DNA from: an uncultured Pseudomonadota bacterium
GTDB taxonomy: Bacteria; Myxococcota_A; UBA796; CAJQPC01
Reading direction: 5' to 3'
DNA: 64,000 nucleotides
Assembly: GCA_913060515.1 (NCBI GenBank)
Contig: CAJXRZ010000032.1
Span: 1-64,000, forward strand
Shown: piece after piece, positions 34,274 to 42,531 of the stretch
Layout: each line of letters opens with the position of its first letter
Position numbering within the stretch: the first letter of the stretch is position 1
Position numbers and translations under genes: made by a program
Notes under the pieces: model-generated
Told to the model about the DNA's origin: nothing
What the model saw: the letters and a program-made list of their open reading frames with translations, nothing else
Database searches by the model: none

Positions 34274-35470
34274 TCACTCCGGCCAGCTGCTCGCCAACTT
34301 CGCGTGCCGCAGGTCCCCGTCTGGCCGAATCAGCCACCTAGACGGATGGGCTCTGCCTGGATTCACGCTGCCGGCGTGCAGCCAAGGCGTCTGCTCCCCC
34401 CGAATCCATGCGGCGAGGGCCTGGCCCACACCCACGCTGCAGCTCACGCCAAAGCCTCCCAAGCCAGCGGCCCACCAGATGCCGGCGCGCTCGGGATCGG
34501 GGCCTAGTGCAGGCCGTCGGTCGGGGGCAAAGGTGCGCAGGCCGGTCCAGCCCCCTGCGGGCCGGGCGTCTGCCAGCGCAGGCAGGTAGCGCTGCAACTT
34601 GTCGCTGAGCAGGGCCCGGGTGGCCTCGGGGACGGTGGACTGGCTGCCGGGGCCAGGGGCCGGGTAGTCCAAGCGCTCGTCACAGGCGCTCATGAGCCAA
34701 CCCCCGCTCTCAGGCCTTGCGTACACCCCCACGTCGTCGATCCAGGTCCACGGATGGGCCGGGCTGGAGAGGGGATGGGGCCCTGAGTGCATCAGAGCCC
34801 GGCGGATGGGGACGAAGGAGCGGCGGATCCCCATGCGGGCGCTCAGCTGGGCGCTCCAGGCCCCGGTGGCCAGCACGACATGCTCAGCGGCCAGGACCTC
34901 GCCTCCTGCCAGGGTGACCTGTCCGGGTGCCACATCCACTGCTTGCACCCCGGCGCGAAGCTGGCCGCCCATTCTCCGCAGGCCCGCCAGGAAGCCCTGG
35001 TTGAGGGCGTAGGGGTCCACGATGCGGGCGCTGGGCTGGTACCAAGCCTGGGCCAGGCGGGCGCCAGACAGGATGGGGGCGATGTGGGCCGGCTCGCTCA
35101 GGGCCTCCAGGTGCTCCCCACGGGCACGCAGGTGGGCCACAGCGTCCGTGAGGTGCGCCGGGTCGTGGGCCAAGGCCAGCACGGCGCCTGTGCGGGTGGA
35201 GACGGACTGGGGGAAGTCCTCTGCCAAGGCCCCGCTTGCCTGCTGCTCCATCCAGGCCTGGGTGCGCAGGGCCAAGGCGCGTTCGGTGGGATCCTCGCCC
35301 ATGGTGCGCAGCATGCCGGCGTTCTGAGCGGTGGCCTCGCCCCCAGGATGATCCCCTTGCTCCAGCAAGAGGACACGGTGTGTGGACGCCAAGTGCCAGG
35401 CCACGCTGCAGCCAGCCAGGCCTCCTCCAATGACGATGACTTGTGGCGCCGGAGCGCTCACGGGGCTCAC
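34274..35470 (-). CDS. FAD-dependent amine/amino-acid oxidoreductase (DadA / glycine oxidase family)
   Basis: The N-terminal dinucleotide-binding loop is VIVIGGGLAGCSVAWHLA, followed by the Glu of LLLEQGDHPGGEAT. A C-terminal FAD contact is WWAAGLGGFGVSCS with GWTGLRTFAPDRRPALGP. The length of 398 residues fits the D-amino-acid dehydrogenase / glycine oxidase / sarcosine oxidase family, which oxidise primary or secondary amines. The start is GTG at 35470, overlapping the psd stop codon as GTGA, so translation is probably coupled. A link to phospholipid amines is conceivable from this overlap but is not supported by anything in the protein. Confidence 0.9.
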   Translation of the reverse strand: MSPVSAPAPQVIVIGGGLAGCSVAWHLASTHRVLLLEQGDHPGGEATAQNAGMLRTMGEDPTERALALRTQAWMEQQASGALAEDFPQSVSTRTGAVLALAHDPAHLTDAVAHLRARGEHLEALSEPAHIAPILSGARLAQAWYQPSARIVDPYALNQGFLAGLRRMGGQLRAGVQAVDVAPGQVTLAGGEVLAAEHVVLATGAWSAQLSARMGIRRSFVPIRRALMHSGPHPLSSPAHPWTWIDDVGVYARPESGGWLMSACDERLDYPAPGPGSQSTVPEATRALLSDKLQRYLPALADARPAGGWTGLRTFAPDRRPALGPDPERAGIWWAAGLGGFGVSCSVGVGQALAAWIRGEQTPWLHAGSVNPGRAHPSRWLIRPDGDLRHAKLASSWPE

Positions 35471-36297
35471 GCCTTCGGCAGCAGCTTGCCGATGCGCTGA
35501 CCGACCTTCACATCGTTGTCTTTGACCAGCTCCCAGTCCACGGTACCCTTCTCCATGCAGAGAATCACAGTGCTGCCCAGGTTGAAGCGACCTGCCTCGT
35601 CCCCGCGCTGCACCGGCTGGGGCGGGGTGCAGTCGTGCTTGCGCTCCACCCCATCGGTGTTGGTGACCACGGGGCCGTGCTCGGTGGTCATGCGGCCCAC
35701 GCCGTAGGCGGCGACCAGGACCATGGCGACACGGCCGTGGGACTGGGTGTCGATGTACAAGGTCAGGCGCTCGTTGACCGCAAAGAGACCGGGCACCTTC
35801 TTTGTGGCGGCCTCGAACACGGGCCAGAAGTGACCGGGCAGGTAGTGGTAGCCGGCGACCTGGCCATCCACAGCGTGGTGCACCCGGTGGTAGTCCTTCG
35901 GGGAGAGGTACAGGATGGCGAAGTGGCCGTCCTTGTAGCGCGCATCGCCACCCACCAGCTGGGTCACGTCAAAGTCCATGCCCGCCGACTCTGGCAGGTG
36001 GCCGTCCGGCTTGACGTCGCCGTAGGCGTAAACCCGGGCATCGGCGGGGGCGACCAAGGAGTCTGCGCCATCGTGGATGGGGCGCATGCCCGGCTTGAGC
36101 GGACGCACAAAGAACTCTTGCAAGCTCGGATAGTCCTCGATCTCGCCGACCATCTCCTGGGTGTTTACGCCATATTTTCCTGCGTACCAGCGGATGATGT
36201 GGCGAGAGAGACCCGCGCGGCCAACCACACCTTGGAGCTTGCTTCCAAGGCGTTTGGGGACCATCGAGAGCAGGGTGACAATCAGTGCGTCGTTCAT
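35467..36297 (-). CDS. psd: Phosphatidylserine decarboxylase proenzyme
   Basis: The protein has 276 residues. The self-processing site LGST is intact near the C-terminus, with cleavage expected between Gly241 and Ser242 to make the pyruvoyl group. The Asp and His of the triad are seen in PADARVYAYG and YHRVHHAVDG. The enzyme forms phosphatidylethanolamine from phosphatidylserine on the inner membrane. The start at 36297 was chosen since longer frames run into the neighbouring promoter region. psd is followed by the overlapping FAD oxidoreductase gene. No pssA gene lies nearby. Confidence 0.95.
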   Translation of the reverse strand: MNDALIVTLLSMVPKRLGSKLQGVVGRAGLSRHIIRWYAGKYGVNTQEMVGEIEDYPSLQEFFVRPLKPGMRPIHDGADSLVAPADARVYAYGDVKPDGHLPESAGMDFDVTQLVGGDARYKDGHFAILYLSPKDYHRVHHAVDGQVAGYHYLPGHFWPVFEAATKKVPGLFAVNERLTLYIDTQSHGRVAMVLVAAYGVGRMTTEHGPVVTNTDGVERKHDCTPPQPVQRGDEAGRFNLGSTVILCMEKGTVDWELVKDNDVKVGQRIGKLLPKA

Positions 36298-36355
36298 GGG
36301 GCCGATCTCTAACCCGGAATCGATCCGGTAGGCTTCCCAGCATCTGGAGTTCCCG

Positions 36356-38947
36356 ATGGCCGACCGCGTCCTGTCCGCTGCCTTGCTTTCTCTGGCTGGC
36401 CTAGCTGGCCTGGCCTTTGCTGGCGGTGCGCTGCTTCCCGAGGTCCAGAGCGAGGACAGCTGTGAGCACACACTGGTCTTGGCTCCTGCGCCCAAGCTCC
36501 TGCCTCCTCCCACCGAACACTGGGCCGGTGAAGGGGCCGAGAGCCGGAACAAGAAGGCGCGAAAAGCCTGGATGAACGACTGGGCTCACCGTGCGCCCCC
36601 GGATGTGGACTACAAGGAGATCGAGCGTGCCAACGGCCTGGCCCAGGTGGCCAAGCGCAACGCTCTGGCGGGCATGGTGCGTCCCCCTGATCTGCCCGAG
36701 GGCGTCTGGGAAGAGCGCGGCTCCGACAACCAAGCGGGCCGCATGCACGTGGCCCAGTACTCCCCCGACGGCACGACCCTCTACGCAGGCTCCTCCAAGG
36801 GCGGGGTGTGGAAGGGATCCTTGGACGGCACGGAATGGACCCCCATCGGCGACAACCTCTACGGCGGCGCCCACTGGCTGACGGTGGCTTCCGTCGGCGA
36901 GGTCACCCGTGTGCTGGCTGCGACCGATGGCAACCTGGTCCACTTCAGCGACGACGACGGCCAGAGTTGGACCCCACCCAGTGGGTTGATCTACACCCAC
37001 AGCGTGCGCCGAATCGCCCAGTCCACCGTGGACCCGCAGGTGGTGTTCCTGATCTCCAAAGACTGGGTCTACACCGACCAGTGGACCACCCCAAGCTCCC
37101 TGTACCGCAGCGAAGATGGCGGCAAGAGCTTTGCCGTTGTGCGGGAGCTGGGCGGTCTGGGGGCGGACGTGTTCCTGGCCCGCGATGGCAGCGACGACAC
37201 CCTGTATTTGGTGGATGACGGCGGACTTTGGATCAGCGAGGATCTCGGAGAGACCTGGGAGGACCGCGGCGATCTGCCGCTGGTCCGGAGCGCACGCATC
37301 ACGGGTTCAGAGGCCGGAGCGCCCCGCCTCTATGTGGTGACCGAGTCCCCGGACGTGCTGTTTCGGACCGATGACTTGGGAGCGTCCTGGACCGAGGTCA
37401 CGGCGGTCTCCGACTACTGGGGCACGCTCTCGGCCAGCATCGTGGACCCCGATGTCTTTGCTTGGGGCGGAGTGGAGGTACACCGCACCTTCAACGGGCA
37501 AGACTTCGAGGTGGTGAACCGCTGGGGCGAGTACTACTACGGCGGGGAACGAGACAAGCTGCACGCGGACACCCCCGGCATGGACGTGCTGCCCGACGGC
37601 GAGGGCGGCGAGGTCTGGTACATCTCCACCGACGGCGGGCTCTACCACAGCCAAGACAGCCTGCGCAGTGTGGAGAACCTGAGCCTGGATGGGCTGCGGG
37701 TGAGCCAGTACTACGACACCCTCACAAGCGCGGCGAACCCCGAGCACGTGCACGCGGGCGCCCAGGACCAGGGCTACCAGGTCACCCAGGGGGTTGGCCA
37801 AGACGAGGACGGGGTGTACGGCTTTTACCAGTCCATCTCCGGCGACTACGCCCACCTGACCTCGGGCGATGGCACCCATGCGACGGTGTTCTCGGTCTAC
37901 CCAGGCTTTATGCTCGTGGCCTATGGCGAGGACAGCTCGGATCTCGGCTACCTGGACTTCCCACGCCCTGCCAAGAGCATGGCGTGGTTGCCGCCCCTGA
38001 CGGCCGACCCCCTCAACCCCACCTCGGTGCTCTTCTGCGCCGAGCAGCTCTACCGCTACGACTACAGCCAAGAGGCCGGCACCTGGGTCAGCTCTCTGCA
38101 CAGCGAGTTCAACTTCGCAGCAGCCAGCGATGAGTACCTCTCGGCGGTGACCTTCGCGCCCTCGGACCCCAACCGGGCCGTGGCCGCCACCAACTACGGC
38201 CGCATCTTCATGAGCGAGGACGGCGCGGTCACCTGGAGCCTCTCGGAGGGTCAGGGACCCTACCCGCACTACTTCTACGGCCACAGCCTGGTGGTCAGCC
38301 AAGCGGATCCGGACGTGGTGTACATCGGCGGCTCGGGCTACGGCGGCGATACGGTCTACCGCAGCACCGATGGTGGCGAGAACTGGTCGCCCTGGTCGGA
38401 GGGCATGCCAAGCACCACGGCCTTTACGATGGCCGAGGCCCGCGACGGCAGCGGACGCCTCTTCGCAGCCACCGAGACGGCCGCCTACGTGCGGCACCCC
38501 ACCGATGGGGAGTGGGAAGACCTGACCGGCGCCGATGCGCCTGTGACCACCTATTGGTCGGTGGAGATCCTGCCCCACGAGAACACGGCGCGCTTCGGCA
38601 CCTATGGGCGCGGCATCTGGGACTTTAGGATGGAGACGCCCCAGGCCTGCTACCCCGTGGTGGATGCCGACGGGGACGGGGTGAGCTGTCTGGAGGACTG
38701 CAATGATGAGAACCCCGCCATGGGCTTGCCAGAGGAGGAGATCTGCGGTGACGGCATCGATCAGGACTGTGATGGCGAGGACTTGGCGTGCGAGGAGGAC
38801 ACCGATGACACCGAGGAGCCTCAGGTCGAGCCACCGAACCCCATCGAGCCCCAGGGCTGTGGCGGTTGTGGCGGCGGACTGGGGGGCGCCTCCTGGATCG
38901 GCGGTCTGGCGCTCTTGTTCTTGACCCGTCGTAGACGCGCTATCTAA
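36356..38947 (+). CDS. Large secreted Asp-box beta-propeller protein with MopE-like motif and MYXO-CTERM-like tail
   Basis: GGAG lies 6 bases before the ATG. An 863-residue protein with a signal peptide ending LAGLAFAGG. The body contains many Asp-box/BNR turns (SDDDGQSW, SEDGGKSF, SEDLGETW, TDDLGASW, SEDGAVTW, STDGGENW), which build one or two sialidase/VPS10-type beta-propellers. Near residue 765 a MopE-type metal-binding motif appears (DADGDGV, EDCND, then ICGDGIDQDCDGED). An acidic linker and QGCGGCGGG, a hydrophobic stretch and RRRRAI make a C-terminal sorting tail. Catalytic residues of sialidases were not seen, so a binding or adhesive role is as likely as hydrolysis. Confidence 0.85.
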   Translation: MADRVLSAALLSLAGLAGLAFAGGALLPEVQSEDSCEHTLVLAPAPKLLPPPTEHWAGEGAESRNKKARKAWMNDWAHRAPPDVDYKEIERANGLAQVAKRNALAGMVRPPDLPEGVWEERGSDNQAGRMHVAQYSPDGTTLYAGSSKGGVWKGSLDGTEWTPIGDNLYGGAHWLTVASVGEVTRVLAATDGNLVHFSDDDGQSWTPPSGLIYTHSVRRIAQSTVDPQVVFLISKDWVYTDQWTTPSSLYRSEDGGKSFAVVRELGGLGADVFLARDGSDDTLYLVDDGGLWISEDLGETWEDRGDLPLVRSARITGSEAGAPRLYVVTESPDVLFRTDDLGASWTEVTAVSDYWGTLSASIVDPDVFAWGGVEVHRTFNGQDFEVVNRWGEYYYGGERDKLHADTPGMDVLPDGEGGEVWYISTDGGLYHSQDSLRSVENLSLDGLRVSQYYDTLTSAANPEHVHAGAQDQGYQVTQGVGQDEDGVYGFYQSISGDYAHLTSGDGTHATVFSVYPGFMLVAYGEDSSDLGYLDFPRPAKSMAWLPPLTADPLNPTSVLFCAEQLYRYDYSQEAGTWVSSLHSEFNFAAASDEYLSAVTFAPSDPNRAVAATNYGRIFMSEDGAVTWSLSEGQGPYPHYFYGHSLVVSQADPDVVYIGGSGYGGDTVYRSTDGGENWSPWSEGMPSTTAFTMAEARDGSGRLFAATETAAYVRHPTDGEWEDLTGADAPVTTYWSVEILPHENTARFGTYGRGIWDFRMETPQACYPVVDADGDGVSCLEDCNDENPAMGLPEEEICGDGIDQDCDGEDLACEEDTDDTEEPQVEPPNPIEPQGCGGCGGGLGGASWIGGLALLFLTRRRRAI

Positions 38948-39075
38948 GCGGCCTTTTGAGAAAGTGGCTACGCTGTGGATACGGCGTGTCCGATTCGTGA
39001 CGCGCGATGCATAGACGAGCTCGCGCCAACCGGTCACATTGACCCTCGAGAGGCGCGGTGCTCTCGGGAGATTTC

Positions 39076-41073
39076 ATGCTGACGCTGTTGCCCATTCTCG
39101 CTGTTCTTGCTTGCCAAAAGGGAGATCCGGACACCGATACGCCCGATGTCTCTTGGGAGTGTCAGATTCCCGCTGGAGAGCAGCCCGCATATGCAAACCA
39201 GCTCGGTTGCCTGGAGGACTACGAGGTCCTGGCGGCCGCTCCCCTGGACTCCAGCATCCCAGGTGCTCGATCGGCCAAGACGGTCATCGATCGCTCCGAT
39301 GAGATGACCCTGTACTTCCAAGACAGCACCCAGTACCCCATCCACTGGGACTTCACCTCGGCCAACCTCTCCGGCGACGGTCTGCCCCTGGTGCCCGAGC
39401 TGAGCACCTTCAACCAGACCGAGTACACCAGCCCGGACCGACGCTTCCTGCTGGGCGCGCTGACCTACTACGCCGAGCCAAACGTCTGGGCCTACGAGAT
39501 CGCGCCCTACGACACGGCCAGCACCGAGATGATTCGGGACGCCTTCCGGCAAATCCGGGACAACAGCTGGATCGGTCCTGAGCTCTACTTCCACCCAGGC
39601 TCCCAAGCCGTGGAAGCCCAGGCCGAAGACCTGCCCGATGACGTGCCGGTGATCACCACCGATGAGCTCTTCGCGGGCATTGACTACCAGCCCCTGAACT
39701 TGGGCGAGACGGTCGCGCAGCTCTCCTTCCACAAGGCCGCTGATGTAGACGGCTCCTTCGTGAACCCCCGTGAGCTGGTGGTGCTCGATGCCATCCCCAA
39801 CGACATCTCCGTTGTGGCCGGCATCATCACCGCCGCCTTCCAGACCCCGCTCTCGCACATCAACGTGCTCTCGCAGAACCGCGGAACGCCGAACATGGCC
39901 TTGCGCGGTGCATACGAGAACGAGGAGCTGCGCGCACTGGAGGGCAAGTGGGTGCGCCTGACGGTCGAAGCCAACGGCTGGACCGCAGAGGAGGTCACTC
40001 TGGCCGAGGCCGATGCTTGGTGGGAGGAGAACCGGCCTGAGCCCTTGGAGATCGGTCCGATGGATCTCTCCGTGACCGAGGTCACCGACACCCAAGACAT
40101 CTTGGACTTGGAGACCTACTCCCTCTCCGAGGCGTTGAGTGTGCGCATTCCGGCCTTTGGTGGAAAGGCGACCCATTACGGCGGGTTGTCCATGATTCCG
40201 GACTTCCCGGCCCCGCCCGCCTTCGCCATCCCTGTGTACTTCTACAACAAGCACATGGAAGACAATGGTCTGTGGGAGATGGTCGATGAGATGCTCGCGG
40301 ACGAGGAGTTTCTCTCGGATCCCAACGTGCGCGCCACCCGCCTCGAAGAGCTCCAGGACGCCATCAAGGCGGCCCCGGTTGACCCGCTTCTCTTGGCTGA
40401 GCTGACCACCAAGATTGAGACCGGCCCCTACGGAACCACGCGCATGCGCTTCCGCAGCAGCACCAACGCCGAGGATCTGGGCAGCTTCACAGGCGCCGGT
40501 CTGTACACCTCCAAGACGGGCGACATCTCCGACCCCGACAAGACCATCGAGGACGCCATTATCAAGGTCTGGGCCAGTGTTTGGGGCCAGCGTGCATACG
40601 AGGAGCGGGCCTACTGGGGCATCGACCACACCAAGGTGGGCATGGCGCTGCTCTGCCACCGCAGTTTCCCGGACGAGGAAGCCAACGGTGTGGCCATCAC
40701 CAACAACCTCTTTGATCCCTCCGGTCTGGAGCCGGCCTTCTACGTCAACGTGCAGCTGGGCGAGGCCTCGGTGGTGCAGCCGGAAGCGGGCGTGATCTCC
40801 GACCAGTTCCTGTACTACTTCGACCTGCCCAACCAGCCCATCGTGTACCTGGCCAGCTCCAGCCTGATTCCGGCTGGCGAGACAGTGCTCACCGAGCGTC
40901 AGGTCTACGACTTGGGTGTGGCCCTGAAAGAAGTGCACACCTTCTTTGCTCCCGCATACGGAGACGCAAGCTTCTACGCCATGGATACGGAGTTCAAGTT
41001 CGACGGCGAGGACGGTGAAGAGCCGGTCCTCTACCTCAAGCAGGCCCGCCCCTACCCTGGCCGCGGAGAGTAA
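39076..41073 (+). CDS. Secreted PPDK-like protein (PEP-utilising swivel domain and ATP-grasp-like domain), lipoprotein
   Basis: GGGAG lies 5 bases before the ATG at 39076. The signal MLTLLPILAVLAC is charge-free and leads into an Asp/Thr linker. Near residues 240-290 the text TPLSHINVLSQNRGTPNMAL fits a phosphohistidine swivel domain, with His261 at the phosphorylated position. Residues about 400-665 match the N-terminal nucleotide-binding region of pyruvate phosphate dikinase, with RMRFRSSTNAEDLGSFTGAG (from 456). These enzymes normally work with ATP in the cytoplasm, so export as a lipoprotein is odd. The swivel domain precedes the ATP-grasp region, opposite to the usual PPDK order. It heads a run of four lipoprotein genes. 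Confidence 0.85.
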   Translation: MLTLLPILAVLACQKGDPDTDTPDVSWECQIPAGEQPAYANQLGCLEDYEVLAAAPLDSSIPGARSAKTVIDRSDEMTLYFQDSTQYPIHWDFTSANLSGDGLPLVPELSTFNQTEYTSPDRRFLLGALTYYAEPNVWAYEIAPYDTASTEMIRDAFRQIRDNSWIGPELYFHPGSQAVEAQAEDLPDDVPVITTDELFAGIDYQPLNLGETVAQLSFHKAADVDGSFVNPRELVVLDAIPNDISVVAGIITAAFQTPLSHINVLSQNRGTPNMALRGAYENEELRALEGKWVRLTVEANGWTAEEVTLAEADAWWEENRPEPLEIGPMDLSVTEVTDTQDILDLETYSLSEALSVRIPAFGGKATHYGGLSMIPDFPAPPAFAIPVYFYNKHMEDNGLWEMVDEMLADEEFLSDPNVRATRLEELQDAIKAAPVDPLLLAELTTKIETGPYGTTRMRFRSSTNAEDLGSFTGAGLYTSKTGDISDPDKTIEDAIIKVWASVWGQRAYEERAYWGIDHTKVGMALLCHRSFPDEEANGVAITNNLFDPSGLEPAFYVNVQLGEASVVQPEAGVISDQFLYYFDLPNQPIVYLASSSLIPAGETVLTERQVYDLGVALKEVHTFFAPAYGDASFYAMDTEFKFDGEDGEEPVLYLKQARPYPGRGE

Positions 41074-41076
41074 ATC

Positions 41077-41565
41077 ATGCTTTGGATACTCATTGCGGCC
41101 TTGGCTTGTACCAAGGACGAGGGGACAGATACGAACAGCGGTCAGGACTCCGCCGACACCGTCGACACCGGCGTGTTGGAGAACACGGTCTTTATGACCG
41201 CGCTTGTGGCCGCCAACACCTCTGGCGATCAAGACGAGGCGGATCAGTTCGAGGACTGGGTGAAGCTCTCCAACCTGGGCGATGAGCCAGCAGACTTGGG
41301 CGGCATGGGCTTGAGCGATGGCTACCCCGAAGAGCAGCCTTGGATCCTGCCCGAGCTGACCCTGGCACCGGGAGACTCTGTGCGCATCTGGTGTGACGAC
41401 GATGAGAGTGACGGGGAGCTGCACGCCAACTTCAAGTTGAGCCGGGCCGGTGAAGTCCTCACTCTACTGAGCGCCGATGGGGCCGTATTGGACCGGGTGA
41501 GCTGGACTGAGCTGGAGGCCGATGAGGTCTACGTACGAAGCGACGATGGCTGGGAGGTCGAATGA
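41077..41565 (+). CDS. Lamin-tail-domain lipoprotein, 162 residues
   Basis: The gene begins 3 bases after the preceding stop. The signal MLWILIAALAC is followed by a Thr/Asp linker (TDTNSGQDSADTVDTG). The domain has the LTD pattern: FEDWVKLSNLGDEPADLGGM followed by GLSDGYPEEQPW, PELTLAPGDSVRIWCDDD and GELHANFKLSRAGEVLTLL, an immunoglobulin-like fold often found in secreted bacterial proteins. Its stop overlaps the next gene's start as ATGA. Probably an accessory binding subunit of the PPDK-like lipoprotein cluster, a guess from context alone. Confidence 0.85.
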   Translation: MLWILIAALACTKDEGTDTNSGQDSADTVDTGVLENTVFMTALVAANTSGDQDEADQFEDWVKLSNLGDEPADLGGMGLSDGYPEEQPWILPELTLAPGDSVRIWCDDDESDGELHANFKLSRAGEVLTLLSADGAVLDRVSWTELEADEVYVRSDDGWEVE

Positions 41566-42527
41566 CTTGGTTGCTGCTACTGGGCCTCGCCGCCTGCACC
41601 GATGATGCGCCGGACACCGCGACGGACGACACCGAGCTCGAGGACACCTCGAGCGAGGGCTTGGCGCCTCCCGAGGGAGACCCGGCGACGGTCGAGCTGG
41701 CCGGTGAGTGCCCCATGGAGAGCCACATCGGCGCCTTTACGGTCGCCGACTACGGCGACTACACCATCGCCGAGGGCAGCGTCTCCGACGCCATCGTGCC
41801 TGTGACGGTGCTCACGGCCGGCACGGCTGCCGGGGACTGTCAGCTCTTCAAGCGGGAGAACCCCTTCTGTGAGGGGGGCTGCGAGAGCGATGAGACCTGC
41901 GGTTTGGACGGCATCTGTGTGCCTTACCCAAGCTCTTTGGATGTGGGCCAGGTCAGCATCGCCGGCTTGGTGCGGGATGTGGTCATGGATCCCATCCAGC
42001 CCGGTGACAAGTACTTCGATACCAGCTTGCCCCAGCCGGCCGCCGCCAGCGGTGACCTGCTCCAGCTGCGGGTTGAAGACTCCAACTACGGCAACTTTGA
42101 CCTGCACGGCATCGCGGTCGAGCCTCTGGTTCTGCCCGAGACAACCTTGGTGTTGGCCGAGGGGCAGGATCTGACGGTCAACTGGACTGCGAGCCCCGGC
42201 CGCGCCCGGGTAGAGCTGCGCCTGAGCATCGACCAGCATGGCTCCTCCCCCAGCACCTTGGTCTGCGACTTCGAAGACGACGGCGAGGGCCTGGTGCCCG
42301 CCGCAGCCATCGACGCGCTCGTGGTCGCGGGTGTCACGGGCTTCCCCAACGGCTCCCTGGCCCGCCGCACGGTGGACCAGGCGGAGATGGACCCAGGCTG
42401 TGTGGATCTGGTCACCCAGAGTCGACGCAATCCGCCCGTTCGAGTCGCTGGTTTCACGCCTTGTACTGACGATGAGGACTGCCCTGAAGGGTTGACCTGC
42501 AACCTAGCCATTGAAATCTGCGAGTAG
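41562..42527 (+). CDS. Lipoprotein of unknown function with Cys-rich knots, 321 residues
   Basis: Starts in the ATGA overlap with the lamin-tail gene. The signal MTWLLLLGLAAC precedes an Asp/Thr/Glu linker. Two Cys-rich segments look like EGF- or dickkopf-like knots: NPFCEGGCESDETCGLDGIC (about residues 104-123) and PCTDDEDCPEGLTCNLAIEI at the C-terminus. Between them is a beta-rich domain (FDLHGIAVEPLVLPETTLVL and so on). No family recognised beyond the knots, which are common in secreted myxobacterial proteins. Four bases separate it from the next lipoprotein gene. Confidence 0.83.
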   Translation: MTWLLLLGLAACTDDAPDTATDDTELEDTSSEGLAPPEGDPATVELAGECPMESHIGAFTVADYGDYTIAEGSVSDAIVPVTVLTAGTAAGDCQLFKRENPFCEGGCESDETCGLDGICVPYPSSLDVGQVSIAGLVRDVVMDPIQPGDKYFDTSLPQPAAASGDLLQLRVEDSNYGNFDLHGIAVEPLVLPETTLVLAEGQDLTVNWTASPGRARVELRLSIDQHGSSPSTLVCDFEDDGEGLVPAAAIDALVVAGVTGFPNGSLARRTVDQAEMDPGCVDLVTQSRRNPPVRVAGFTPCTDDEDCPEGLTCNLAIEICE

Positions 42528-42531
42528 ACCC

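Noticed and set aside
39034-41424. A 796-codon minus-strand frame opposite the PPDK-like gene
   Set aside because: Antisense shadow; no start signal, low-complexity product, and it spans two plus-strand genes with good motifs.
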